This document shows, in pieces, positions 1 to 8,441 of a stretch of 58,352 nucleotides of DNA. Made by a program: the position numbers and the translations under genes. Numbering within the stretch: position 1 is the stretch's first letter; the number at the start of each line of letters is the position of its first letter. Source of the DNA: Candidatus Puniceispirillum sp. (GTDB lineage: Bacteria; Pseudomonadota; Alphaproteobacteria; Puniceispirillales; Puniceispirillaceae); the NCBI GenBank assembly GCA_016778895.1, contig JADHOR010000011.1, positions 1 through 58,352 on the forward strand, given 5' to 3'. The notes below the pieces were generated by a model, which did no database searches, was not told where the DNA came from, and saw only the letters and a program-made list of their open reading frames with translations.

Positions 1-42
1 TAGTAAACACCACGCTTTTGATAGAGATATGAGGCACAAGAT

Positions 43-67
43 TTGTCTACCATATTGTCTACCCATA
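43..67. repeat. Tandem repeat flanking the 3' side of tRNA-Leu
   Basis: Two adjacent copies of TTGTCTACC(C)ATA lie at 43-54 and 55-67, followed by the start of a third (TTG at 68-70). Read from the 3' end of tRNA-Leu outward (minus strand) the unit is about AATATGG(G)TAGAC. Short tandem repeats next to a tRNA 3' end are typical of arm-type binding sites of tyrosine integrases that use the tRNA as attachment site. No integrase is visible in the window, so this role is inferred. The rest of 1-128 shows nothing recognisable. Confidence 0.5.
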
Positions 68-128
68 TTGACTGCTGCAAATAAAATGCTTGCAAATCAA
101 TTGAGTAGTTCAATTGGAACACAGTAAA

Positions 129-213
129 TGGTGCGGGCGGGGAGACTCGAACTCCCACGGCCTAGGGCCCACGGATTTTAAGTCCGTTATGTCTACCATT
201 CCATCACGCCCGC
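129..213 (-). tRNA. tRNA-Leu (anticodon TAA)
   Basis: The minus strand folds as a class II tRNA. The 7-bp acceptor stem is GCGGGCG with CGCCCGC, the anticodon stem is ACGGA/TCCGT, and the loop CTTAAAA gives anticodon TAA, which reads UUA. A variable arm and the T-loop GTTCGAGTC are visible. The discriminator is A and the CCA end is encoded (131-129). Length is 85 nt. Confidence 0.95.
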
Positions 214-302
214 CTGATTGGTACGTATCAGTTGATAGCCCAGCTAATCTGATGATGCAAAAGGAAAGCTTGCTTTACTGGTAAAAAAACACGGTTACTG
301 AT

Positions 303-926
303 TTAGCGATTAAATGGCGGCGACGCGGTGATAGCGTGCAAAAAGCTCGCAGCTGATGATCGCGCCGAAAACAGCCAGAAACAGGGCTCGCTATCATCGG
401 TGTCGGGGCGGCGGGTGATGATCACACCCAGATGTTCCATCATTGTTCGGGCGGTGGTGCCAACCGGCATCGCGCCGGCGCTGCAATCAATTGGACAAAT
501 TCGCTCGAGGGTTTGGCGTGCCTCCAGCCCGCATAGCTCCATGACAGCCCATGAGTCCGATTGATCGGTCATTGCAAGATGGGTTGTGGCAGCCTTGCCA
601 AATAACCCCATCGCCTCATCGAGCGGATCCCTTTTTACATCGTCAAACACCAAAAACCACTGACTATGCGCGCTTGGCATGAAGAAACAACGGCCTTTGC
701 CAGATCGCTCAAGCGCCATTGTTGCCGATGGCGTGCCAGCGTTAAAAAGCTTGGCAATGGCGGATTTAAAACTTTTCTCACCGCCCATAAGCGGGGCAAC
801 GGATACGATTGAAAGATCGGTAATTTCAATCAGGCTGGCACCATCGGCAATTGTTCGATGTCCACCGAGCGGGCTTTGTGCAGCGAGGGAAAATGGCGAT
901 TTGACTGCCGGATTGGACTTAGCCAT
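303..926 (-). CDS. soxG: Sarcosine oxidase gamma subunit
   Basis: Last gene of the soxBDAG operon. The gamma subunit is the small GcvT-like partner of the alpha subunit in heterotetrameric sarcosine oxidase, a cytoplasmic enzyme that demethylates sarcosine to glycine and passes the C1 unit to tetrahydrofolate. The product is 207 residues, usual for SoxG. The reading frame stays open upstream to 995, but I place the start at ATG 926: AAGGAG lies 8 nt upstream, and this gives an 8-nt overlap with the soxA stop, whereas the longer form would overlap soxA much further. SoxG is weakly conserved, so the call rests on size, position and overall resemblance. Confidence 0.85.
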   Translation of the reverse strand: MAKSNPAVKSPFSLAAQSPLGGHRTIADGASLIEITDLSIVSVAPLMGGEKSFKSAIAKLFNAGTPSATMALERSGKGRCFFMPSAHSQWFLVFDDVKRDPLDEAMGLFGKAATTHLAMTDQSDSWAVMELCGLEARQTLERICPIDCSAGAMPVGTTARTMMEHLGVIITRRPDTDDSEPCFWLFSARSSAASFLHAITASPPFNR

Positions 927-3876
927 GAAGCCGTTCTCCTTCCGGGTCAATAAAATGCGGGCTGCATAATTCGACCCTGATATCCTGTTTGCCAAGCAAA
1001 TCTATCGCCCTAACGATATCACCATGACGGCTGCTGCCGCGGCGGATATAGCCAAGGCCAATGGCACTATTGAGGTGCGGCGAATGGGCGACCGAGGTTA
1101 CCCATCCCTGGTCATTTTCGGCATTACAACTGGTATCTAGCGCAATGAAATGGGCGCCTGCAGTCAGCCTGTTATTTACGTCAACAGGTTTCAGGCCAAC
1201 CAGTTCATAATCATCATCACGAACCATTTCAGGGCGGCGGCTTAAAACCAGACCAATCGAGTCTTTGTTTTGCGACACCATGTGGCCAAGCCCCATTTGA
1301 CGCGCCGTGGTCTGGCCGTTTAATTCATTGCCAGCAACATGACCTTTTTCAACCCGCATGACGCCAAGAGCCTCAGTGCCATAGGCGGTGACGCCAAATT
1401 CCTCACCGGCTGCCATAAGGGCTCGTATCAGCGAGTCGCCATAGCGCGCGGGAACCGCAATTTCATAGGCAAGTTCGCCCGAAAAGGAAATCCGGAAGAG
1501 GCGCGCTTTAACCCCGCCGCAAACACTGATTTCGCCGCACGCCATAAACGGAAATGCCGCATTCGAGATATCGACGCCTTTATCAACCAGTTTTTCCAAT
1601 AATTGCCGCGACTTTGGCCCGGCAACCGCATATTGCGCATATTGTTCGGTTACTGAAATAAGCTGTACATCCAATTCAGGCCAGAGGCATTGATGGGCAA
1701 ACTCAAGATGCCTGAATACGGCGACGGCGTTGGCTGTCGTCGTCGTCATCAAATAATGAGTTTCACTAAGCCGTGCCGTGGTGCCATCATCCATTACCAT
1801 GCCATCTTCACGAAGCATTAGGCCATAACGAGTCTTGCCAATCGGCAATTTTGCAAAGCCGTTCGCATAAACATGGTTTAAGAAAGTGCCGGCGTCACGC
1901 CCCTGAATATCAATTTTGCCAAGTGTTGTAACGTCGCAAACGCCAACGCCGGCACGCGTGGCAAGAACTTCACGGTCAACTGATTGCCGCCATTCGGTTT
2001 CGCCGGCTTTCGGGTACCATTGAGCGCGAAGCCAGGCTCCGGTTTCAACGAAAACAGCCGCCTGTTCGCCTGCCCATTTATGCGATGGGGTAAGACGGGT
2101 TGGGCGGAAACCCCTGCCGCGGCTGCGTCCGGCAAAGGCGGCGATTGGTACGGGTGTATAGGGCGGGCGAAAAATTGTTGTGCCGGTTTCAGCGATTGTT
2201 TTTCCCGAAATATCGGCCAGAATCGCGAGGCCAGGTACATTTGCGATCTTCCCCTGATCCGTGGCCATGCCAAGGGTGGTATAGCGTTTGAGATGTTCAA
2301 CCGCGCGAAATCCTTCCTGATGCGAGAGTTTAATATCCTTTACCGAAACGTCGTTCTGGAAATCGACAAACGCCTTTTTAGCACTGTCTTTGACATACCA
2401 GAATGGCTGAATTGCAAAGGCTTCGTCGGCGGCGCGCGGTGGTTTGATACTGGCTGGCTTCCGGCCAAGACTGCGCGCGGCCTGCTGTCCTGTCTTTAAG
2501 CCGGCCTTAAGACAAGCATCAAGCGTCATTACGCCGTTGGCTGCACCGGTTGCAATCATGCCGTCTGGCATAACACCGCCCGGAACAAAACCGGCAATTG
2601 CGTCCTGCCAAACCGGTTTACCGCGTTGATGACAGGTCAGATGAACATTTGGTGACCAGCCGCCGGAAACTGCCAAGCAATCAGCCGGAATACGGCTGCC
2701 GTTATTTAACTGAACGCTGGTAAGGCCAAGCCTGCCACGGGTGTTGGTAACATAGCCGCCAAGCAATGTCGGCACGCCTTTCGGCGGGGTCTTTGATATG
2801 TCACTGCGGCTATCAATAATTGCGGTCACTTCAACACCGGCGGCATGCAGGTCTTCAGCAGTTGACCAGCCATCGTCATTATTGGTGAAAATCGCCACAC
2901 GCTTCCCGGGGGCGACACCAAACCGGTTTACATAGCTGCGCACGGCACCAGCCAGCATAACGCCTGGGCGGTCATTATTGCTGAAGGCAATGGGCCGTTC
3001 GTTCGACCCGGCCGCCAGAACACAGCGCTGGCTGCGGATATGCCAGAAAATCTGCCGAACGCTGCCGCTGGCGTTATGTTCATTTACTCGCTCCAATGCG
3101 CCATAACACCCATGGTCGAACGCACCAAAAACGTTTGTTTTGGGCAGGATGCGCACATGATCTATCGATGCCAGCCGGGCAAGAATTGAGGCGGCGAAGG
3201 CGGCGCTTTCCATGTCATCAATCTGCTGGCGTTCGGCGATAAGCCTGCCACCAAGGCAAAAATCCTCATCCGCTAAAATAACCCGAAGCCCAGATTCTGC
3301 AGCGGCGAGTGCGGCCATCAATCCGCTTGGTCCACTGCCGATAACCAGCACGTCGCAATGGAGATAGCCTTTGTCATAATTGTCAGGATCGGCAAGACCG
3401 GACAGGCTGCCAAGACCAGCGGCTTTTCGAATGATCGGCTCGTACAGTTTTTCCCAAAAGGCGGCGGGCCACATGAAGGTTTTGTAATAAAAGCCGGCGC
3501 CCAGCAACGGTGATAGAAAATCATTGATCGCCATGAAATCAAATGACAATGAGCCCAGTTTGGTCTGGCTCTTGGCGTTCATCCCCTCAATCAATTCAGC
3601 CGTCGTGGCACGGCAATTAGGGTCTTGATACGCGCCACCACCGATTGTTACCAACGCGTTTGGCTCTTCCGATCCGGCAGTTAAAATCCCGCGTGGCCGG
3701 TGATATTTAAAGCTGCGCCCGACAAGGCGAATATTATTCGCCAATAATGCCGATGCCAGCGTATCACCAGCAAAGCCAGTGTAATGCTGTCCATCAAAGC
3801 GAAAGCCTAATGGCCGGCTGCGATCAACCAGCCCGCCAGCGATCCGGTTTTTTTGCGAAAGGCTTGCCGCACTCAT
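919..3876 (-). CDS. soxA: Sarcosine oxidase alpha subunit
   Basis: The 985-residue alpha subunit has the full domain order of the family. An N-terminal 2Fe-2S-like fold covers about residues 20-100 (RSFKYHRPRGI, EEPNALV). A Rossmann dinucleotide-binding motif lies at about 174-195 (DVLVIGSGPSGL), followed by a pyridine nucleotide-disulphide oxidoreductase-type region with NNDRPGVMLAGA. A C-terminal GcvT-like aminomethyltransferase domain runs from about 600 to the end. In the family this subunit binds NAD and folate and converts the methyl-derived iminium to 5,10-methylene-THF. The start overlaps the soxD stop by 4 nt and the end overlaps soxG by 8 nt, indicating translational coupling. N-methylglutamate dehydrogenase has the same architecture, but no N-methylglutamate synthase genes are nearby, so sarcosine oxidase is preferred. 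Confidence 0.93.
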   Translation of the reverse strand: MSAASLSQKNRIAGGLVDRSRPLGFRFDGQHYTGFAGDTLASALLANNIRLVGRSFKYHRPRGILTAGSEEPNALVTIGGGAYQDPNCRATTAELIEGMNAKSQTKLGSLSFDFMAINDFLSPLLGAGFYYKTFMWPAAFWEKLYEPIIRKAAGLGSLSGLADPDNYDKGYLHCDVLVIGSGPSGLMAALAAAESGLRVILADEDFCLGGRLIAERQQIDDMESAAFAASILARLASIDHVRILPKTNVFGAFDHGCYGALERVNEHNASGSVRQIFWHIRSQRCVLAAGSNERPIAFSNNDRPGVMLAGAVRSYVNRFGVAPGKRVAIFTNNDDGWSTAEDLHAAGVEVTAIIDSRSDISKTPPKGVPTLLGGYVTNTRGRLGLTSVQLNNGSRIPADCLAVSGGWSPNVHLTCHQRGKPVWQDAIAGFVPGGVMPDGMIATGAANGVMTLDACLKAGLKTGQQAARSLGRKPASIKPPRAADEAFAIQPFWYVKDSAKKAFVDFQNDVSVKDIKLSHQEGFRAVEHLKRYTTLGMATDQGKIANVPGLAILADISGKTIAETGTTIFRPPYTPVPIAAFAGRSRGRGFRPTRLTPSHKWAGEQAAVFVETGAWLRAQWYPKAGETEWRQSVDREVLATRAGVGVCDVTTLGKIDIQGRDAGTFLNHVYANGFAKLPIGKTRYGLMLREDGMVMDDGTTARLSETHYLMTTTTANAVAVFRHLEFAHQCLWPELDVQLISVTEQYAQYAVAGPKSRQLLEKLVDKGVDISNAAFPFMACGEISVCGGVKARLFRISFSGELAYEIAVPARYGDSLIRALMAAGEEFGVTAYGTEALGVMRVEKGHVAGNELNGQTTARQMGLGHMVSQNKDSIGLVLSRRPEMVRDDDYELVGLKPVDVNNRLTAGAHFIALDTSCNAENDQGWVTSVAHSPHLNSAIGLGYIRRGSSRHGDIVRAIDLLGKQDIRVELCSPHFIDPEGERLHG

Positions 3877-4265
3877 CCGCCTTTTCCTCCAGCTTTACCC
3901 GATTTGCCGCTTTTGGTTGAGGCTTTGGCCGTTTTTTCAGTGGTTTTTTTCGCCAGTTTTTTGGTCGCGGCTGGAGCAGGTTTGCCAGCTTTGGCAACGT
4001 CACTGGCAAGTGCGACATTTATCACCGCATGGGTTAGCGTATCACGGGTAACTATTAGCCATGAACGGTCGCCCTGCTCATGAAACCATAATTCACGATG
4101 CAGCCCCGCCGGATTATCGCGAAGGTAAAGATAGCTATAAAAAGCATCATCGGCGTTCTCAGCCTGCCAGCTGGGTCGATTGATCAGGCTGGCATCACCA
4201 AGAACGGTGAATTCACTGGCGTCACGCGGGCCAAGATGGGGATGGTTAATAATCATTTGTTTCAA
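3873..4265 (-). CDS. soxD: Sarcosine oxidase delta subunit, variant metal site, lysine-rich tail
   Basis: The first 90 residues match the delta subunit: GPRD near the N-terminus, LRDNPAGLHRELW at about 48-60, and VTRDTLTHAV at about 72-81. The classical delta subunit binds zinc through Cys-x2-Cys near the N-terminus and a His-x3-Cys pair. Here the first pair reads NHPHLG (His8, His10, no Cys) and the second reads FHEQGD (His62, Asp66), so no cysteine ligand remains. Residues from about 91 form a Lys/Ala/Ser/Thr/Gly-rich tail (for example KKLAKKTTEKTAKASTKSGK) not expected in the family. It lies 19 nt after soxB and overlaps soxA by 4 nt. Family assignment is secure; metal binding and the function of the tail are unknown. 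Confidence 0.85.
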   Translation of the reverse strand: MKQMIINHPHLGPRDASEFTVLGDASLINRPSWQAENADDAFYSYLYLRDNPAGLHRELWFHEQGDRSWLIVTRDTLTHAVINVALASDVAKAGKPAPAATKKLAKKTTEKTAKASTKSGKSGKAGGKGG

Positions 4266-4284
4266 TCAATCCTCAAAATCTTGG

Positions 4285-5535
4285 TTAATGCAGATTTGGC
4301 TGAGCCCCGGCACCGCGTTCGTCAATCATCGCACCTCGCTGAAACCGGTCGAGACGAAATTTGGTGGCAACCTTATGCGGCTCATCATTCGCCAGAAGAT
4401 GCGCAAAACATAGCCCAGACGCAGGGGTGGCCTTAAATCCGCCGTAGCACCATCCAGCATTCAGATATAATTGATCAATTGGCGTTTTATCGATAATTGG
4501 CGAGCCGTCCATCGACATATCCATGATGCCGCCCCAATTACGCAAAAGCCGCGCCCGACCAATCATCGGCATGATTGCCATACCACCTTCGCAAACATCC
4601 TCGAAAACCGGCAGATTGCCGCGTTGGGCATAGCTGTTATAGCCGTCAATATCACCGCCGAAGACAAGCCCACCCTTGTCTGACTGGCTGATGTAGAAAT
4701 GCCCGGCGCCAAACGTGATCACCCCCGGAATTACTGGCTTTAGCCCCTCGCTGACAAAGGCCTGTAATACATGGCTTTCTATCGGTAATCTTAATCCAGC
4801 TTTTGCCATTACACGGCTGGTTGAACCGGCAACCGCAACCCCAATCTTATCTGCGCGAATTGTACCACGGCTGGTTTCAACGCCAGTGCATAGGCCATCC
4901 TTGATCAGAAAATCTGTCACATCACAATTCTGGATTATGTCGACACCGCGCTGATCAGCCCCGCGTGCATAACCCCATGCCACCGCATCATGCCGGGCAG
5001 TTCCGGCACGTTTTTGCAGCAGGCCGCCCCTGATCGGAAACCGCGCATTTTTAAAATCTAGAAACGGGCAAAGCGCGCGCAATTGGTCTTGATTCAACAG
5101 CGCTGCATCGGCTCCATGAAGCCGCATGGCGTTGCCGCGCCGAACATAGGCATCGCGCTGGGCGTCGGAATGATATAGGTTAATGATGCCGCGTTGTGAC
5201 ATCATGACATTGTAGTTGAGATCCTGCTCAAGCCCCTCCCAGAGTTTGAGTGATTGCTCGTAAAATGGTTCATTCCCATCTAGCAGATAATTAGACCTGA
5301 CAATTGTCGTGTTACGACCGATATTGCCAGATCCGATCCAGCCTTTTTCCAGCACTGCGATGTTCTTCATGCCATAGCGACTGGCAAGGTAATAAGCCGT
5401 CGCAAGCCCATGACCACCACCACCAACAATAATGATGTCGTAATGCGGTTTCGGTTCGGGGTCGCGCCAAACCGGTTTCCAGTCTCGATTGCCTGTCAAT
5501 GCTTGATTGATTAATGACCAGAGTGAGTAACGCAT
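4285..5535 (-). CDS. soxB: Sarcosine oxidase beta subunit
   Basis: First gene of the operon, 416 residues. The FAD-binding motif DIIIVGGGGHGLATAYYLA lies at about 33-51. The histidine that carries covalent FMN in this family lies in GTARHDAVAWGYARG (His182 here). The beta subunit oxidises sarcosine at FAD and passes electrons through FMN to oxygen. The C-terminal half has GGIMDMSMDGSPIIDKTP and the FAD-contacting NAGWCYGGFKATPASG. The start is the ATG at 5535, with only a weak GGGAC ribosome site. The 248-nt gap to the divergent gene at 5784 must hold the operon promoter, but I could not pick a convincing -35/-10 pair in it. Confidence 0.94.
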   Translation of the reverse strand: MRYSLWSLINQALTGNRDWKPVWRDPEPKPHYDIIIVGGGGHGLATAYYLASRYGMKNIAVLEKGWIGSGNIGRNTTIVRSNYLLDGNEPFYEQSLKLWEGLEQDLNYNVMMSQRGIINLYHSDAQRDAYVRRGNAMRLHGADAALLNQDQLRALCPFLDFKNARFPIRGGLLQKRAGTARHDAVAWGYARGADQRGVDIIQNCDVTDFLIKDGLCTGVETSRGTIRADKIGVAVAGSTSRVMAKAGLRLPIESHVLQAFVSEGLKPVIPGVITFGAGHFYISQSDKGGLVFGGDIDGYNSYAQRGNLPVFEDVCEGGMAIMPMIGRARLLRNWGGIMDMSMDGSPIIDKTPIDQLYLNAGWCYGGFKATPASGLCFAHLLANDEPHKVATKFRLDRFQRGAMIDERGAGAQPNLH

Positions 5536-5783
5536 TCATGTCCCAGCGTTGGATTGTCATATGATTACTTCTCAATGTGGCAAAGTTTGCACGAAAGAAA
5601 AAGGTCTTTTTGCTGTTAAAATCCGGCGGTAATATAAGGCCATAAAAATGATTTTGCGGGCGACGTTTAATAGCCTTAATGCGTCCCCAAGGCAGCTGCT
5701 TCGGGCTGGCTTGGTCTTGGGTTGATCTTGTGAATTAACTAATAGATGCTTGGGTGACGGTTACCTGGGATGCGGAGGTTTTT

Positions 5784-6008
5784 GTGGAAAAACTGACCTG
5801 TGAGCATTGTGGCACCTTGTTTAATTGTGGCGCGCCGCCCGGCAAGGATCGCTGCTGGTGCTTGGATCTGCCCAATATGCGCGGCGGCTTTGACCTTGCT
5901 GGAAGCTGTGTTTGTCCCGATTGTCTGACGATGGGAAATGCCAAGATTTTAATGAAATCACGCCGCGTCAAAAAGCGCCAGCGTGCGGCTTCGGCTTTGC
6001 GTAAATAG
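5784..6008 (+). CDS. Cysteine-rich CWC family protein
   Basis: A 74-residue protein with the spacing of the CWC family: CEHCG, then FNCG, then the defining RCWCLDLP, then CVCPDC, and a basic C-terminus (KSRRVKKRQR). The cysteines probably bind zinc; no function has been established for the family to my knowledge. An upstream GTG at 5754 is also in frame, but GTG 5784 has GGAGG at 5774-5778 with a 5-nt spacer and gives a protein beginning just before the first CxxC, so I use it. It converges on the HD-domain gene with a 6-nt gap. Confidence 0.8.
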   Translation: MEKLTCEHCGTLFNCGAPPGKDRCWCLDLPNMRGGFDLAGSCVCPDCLTMGNAKILMKSRRVKKRQRAASALRK

Positions 6009-6014
6009 CGGCAT

Positions 6015-6728
6015 TTACTGCATTTGTTTTTTATAACCGCCCAGAATGGAAAAGCGCCGCAAAAAGCTGGCCGCCGCCTCGTCAGGCGATTGTGGGCGCA
6101 ACCTTAGATTGGCCGGTGTGCCAGCCGGTTTAATGAAAATCTTTGCTGCCTCACTCTCTGAAAAGCCAGCAAGTTGAGTTGCCTCCAGCCATGCGGCCAT
6201 ACGGTCGGCGCGTTTAATCGTACGTTGTACTGTCTCAGGTAGGCTTGGTGACAGGCCGAAGCGGATATTGACGGCCCGATCAAGCCCGGATTCGATGTCA
6301 TGGTAGATATCGCCAAGGACATGTTTGAACGGCGTTATCATATCACCAATGACATATTCCGGCGCGTCATGCAGTAACGCGGCGAGGTACCATTTCTGAT
6401 CGAGTTTTGGCGCATTTGCGCGCACCAGCCGCTCAACCAAGACACAATGTTGGGCGACTGAAAGGCTGTGTTTACCGCGGGTTTGTCCATTCCAACGGCT
6501 GACCCGTGCCAGCCCGTGCGCAATGTCTTCGATTTCGATATCCAGCGGTGACGGGTTTAATATATCAAGGCGGCGACCGCTCAGCATCCGTTGCCATGCG
6601 CGGTGGGCGGCATCGTCTTTAATGGATTTTGCCGCTGGTTTTTGGGGGTGCTTTCTGACTGATTTGGCGCCTGATTTTCGTGCCGATTTGGAACCTGGTT
6701 TGGGGGCTGATAATCCAGACTTTAGCAT
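6015..6728 (-). CDS. HD-domain phosphohydrolase, YfbR-like
   Basis: The C-terminal 170 residues form an HD domain: HSLSVAQHC supplies the first His, LLHDAPEYVIGDMITPFK the HD pair, and ADRMAAWLEA the distal Asp. This order and the HDAxE...GDxxTPxK signature resemble YfbR-type 5'-deoxynucleotidases, which hydrolyse dNMPs with a divalent metal. The exact substrate here is not shown. The N-terminus carries a Lys/Arg/Ser/Ala-rich stretch of about 40 residues that is probably unstructured. The start is uncertain: ATG 6728 is used, a TTG at 6809 is also open, and neither has a clear ribosome site. Confidence 0.75.
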   Translation of the reverse strand: MLKSGLSAPKPGSKSARKSGAKSVRKHPQKPAAKSIKDDAAHRAWQRMLSGRRLDILNPSPLDIEIEDIAHGLARVSRWNGQTRGKHSLSVAQHCVLVERLVRANAPKLDQKWYLAALLHDAPEYVIGDMITPFKHVLGDIYHDIESGLDRAVNIRFGLSPSLPETVQRTIKRADRMAAWLEATQLAGFSESEAAKIFIKPAGTPANLRLRPQSPDEAAASFLRRFSILGGYKKQMQ

Positions 6729-6970
6729 AACAGAAGACTCAAGCGATTTAATGGTGAAAAAGACCGAGCTGACCGGATCTGGCGATGATTCGGCTTCCCA
6801 ATGTGCCAAGTGTTGATCAAAATTTCAAGCAAGTAGACCTTGCCAAAGGTGATCTGTTATCGTCGATCGTCGGCCGTGCTGATCATGGCTTGGCGTTTTG
6901 GCATCATTGTTGTATCTAGAACCGTCAATGGCGCCGTCATGGCATCATGATCATGGCAAGGATTGCCCGC

Positions 6971-7669
6971 ATGGATTTTTTTGAAACACAAGAACACTAT
7001 CGCCGCCGCGAAATGCGCGGCTGGTTGGTGTTGTTTGTGCGGATGGCCTTGATCCTTGGTGCGTTGTGGGTTGGCTGGCTGTGGGGGCAAGCCGAGCAAT
7101 CCAGCTTGCGAGCCGAGGCCGATCTGGTGATTTATCAAAATAACGTTCGAATTACCGAACTTAGCACTGAAGTTCAGAAGCTGCAGCGTGAACTGGCAGA
7201 AACCAGGGCGGATGGTGCGGCAAAATTGGTCACTGGCGACGATAATGTGGCGTTGCGGCGGGTAATCGCCAGAAAAATAGCTACTGGCGTGACGTCAGAG
7301 AAGATTATTTCATCCATTCAGTCTCTGGAAAAACCAGAAAATTGCCGCGAGCTGGCGCGCAACGACGTGGCAGTTGCAACGCCGCTTTATGCCGGGCCGG
7401 AGTCCAAATTGACGCTGTTTGGTGGCGGACTAAATCTATCGGTTGAGGGCAGCACAGGAAAACAGGCTCAGCGTGATACACCATGGTTTGATCCGACTTT
7501 GCCGATCAGTGTGCGGCACGTGTTCCTTGGTGGTCAAAAAACCATCAGCGGATCATTGCCGGTGGATGCGATTATCCCCACCGAAGACTGGATCTTGAAA
7601 CTTCGTTATGAAAAAGCCGACATTCTTGGATATGTAACAGCAATTGTTTCAAGCTGTACAATGCGTTAA
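6971..7669 (+). CDS. Membrane-anchored protein of unknown function
   Basis: I do not recognise the family. The protein has 232 residues from the ATG at 6971, which has CAAGGA (6957-6962) 8 nt upstream; ATGs at 6947 and 6953 are also in frame. A short basic N-terminus (HYRRREMRGW) precedes one transmembrane helix (about residues 18-38, VRMALILGALWVGWLWG). A predicted coiled coil follows (TELSTEVQKLQRELAETRA), then a globular region of about 150 residues with two cysteines (ENCREL and SSCTM near the end) that could form a disulphide. Topology suggests a large periplasmic domain. It sits alone between divergent and convergent genes. Confidence 0.7.
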   Translation: MDFFETQEHYRRREMRGWLVLFVRMALILGALWVGWLWGQAEQSSLRAEADLVIYQNNVRITELSTEVQKLQRELAETRADGAAKLVTGDDNVALRRVIARKIATGVTSEKIISSIQSLEKPENCRELARNDVAVATPLYAGPESKLTLFGGGLNLSVEGSTGKQAQRDTPWFDPTLPISVRHVFLGGQKTISGSLPVDAIIPTEDWILKLRYEKADILGYVTAIVSSCTMR

Positions 7670-7675
7670 AACAAA

Positions 7676-7713
7676 CACCGTTCAAAAACCAGCACCGTTC
7701 AAAAACCAGCACC
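7676..7713. repeat. 17-bp tandem duplication
   Basis: Two exact copies of CACCGTTCAAAAACCAG (7676-7692 and 7693-7709) followed by CACC, just after the stop of the unknown membrane protein. Probably a small slippage duplication in the 75-bp gap. Confidence 0.8.
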
Positions 7714-7744
7714 AAAATAATCACTTGATTTTGAGAGGCTATCC

Positions 7745-8359
7745 CTATTCGGGGCGTGCCATTGCAAAAATATCGGTCACCCGCGCGTAATCCATATAGC
7801 CAAGCCGGGCAAGTGGCTGATAGCGCGTAACATCAACCTTGCCATCAGTGATTACATTATCAGCGATATGAATGCCGGTAATTATCCCTATCACCATGAC
7901 GCTGGCATCATTATGTTCCGGCTTTGGCAGTTCAATCACCTTCCATAATTTGCATTCAAGCGCAGCTGGTGATGCGGCGACACGTGGCACTGATACACTA
8001 TGGCACTCGGCCATATCCAAACCCGCAGCGGTAAACTCATTTTGACCGTAAGCTAGTCCGTTTGAAGTAATGTTCATAGCATCACAAAGGTCTGAGCTGA
8101 CGACATTAACCACAAATTCCTCGGTCTCGATCACATTGCGAAGCGAGTCTTTATGCTGCCCATTTCCCGATGGTGCACTGCTGAACATCACCATTGGCGG
8201 CAATTCAGAAATGGCATTGAAATAGCTATAGGGTGCTAAATTAACACTACCATCTTTGCCGCGGCTGGAAACCCAGCCAATTGGGCGCGGTGATATAATC
8301 GCTTTTATCGGGCTGAATGAAAGGCCTGCTTCTTTGTGCAATCCGGGGCGAAAATACAT
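7745..8359 (-). CDS. Flavin reductase-like FMN-binding protein
   Basis: A 204-residue split-barrel flavoprotein of the flavin reductase-like family. Typical elements are SPRPIGWVSSRG, NLAPYSYFNAIS and PPMVMFSSAPS near the N-terminus, and EFVVNVVSSDL. Members bind FMN and reduce flavins or act as small oxidoreductases; the substrate cannot be read from sequence. The frame is open upstream to 8551, but ATG 8359 has CAGGAG about 8 nt upstream and starts where family members start (MYFRPG). The extra upstream part would overlap the small gene at 8442-8621. Confidence 0.82.
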   Translation of the reverse strand: MYFRPGLHKEAGLSFSPIKAIISPRPIGWVSSRGKDGSVNLAPYSYFNAISELPPMVMFSSAPSGNGQHKDSLRNVIETEEFVVNVVSSDLCDAMNITSNGLAYGQNEFTAAGLDMAECHSVSVPRVAASPAALECKLWKVIELPKPEHNDASVMVIGIITGIHIADNVITDGKVDVTRYQPLARLGYMDYARVTDIFAMARPE

Positions 8360-8441
8360 GATGTTAACTCCTGAACATGAATGGAGGATGTTATAATCAT
8401 CTTTGCCCAAATTCGACAAGCTATAATACCGGTTATCGCGC

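Noticed and set aside
303-995. Longer SoxG start at 995.
   Set aside because: It would overlap the conserved end of soxA by 77 nt, and the internal ATG at 926 has a strong AAGGAG site.
1984-2499. 171-codon open frame on the plus strand inside soxA.
   Set aside because: Shadow of soxA in a GC-biased reading frame; no protein family features.
7676-7713. Possible start of a CRISPR or VNTR array.
   Set aside because: Only two 17-bp copies directly abutting, with no spacers and no Cas genes.
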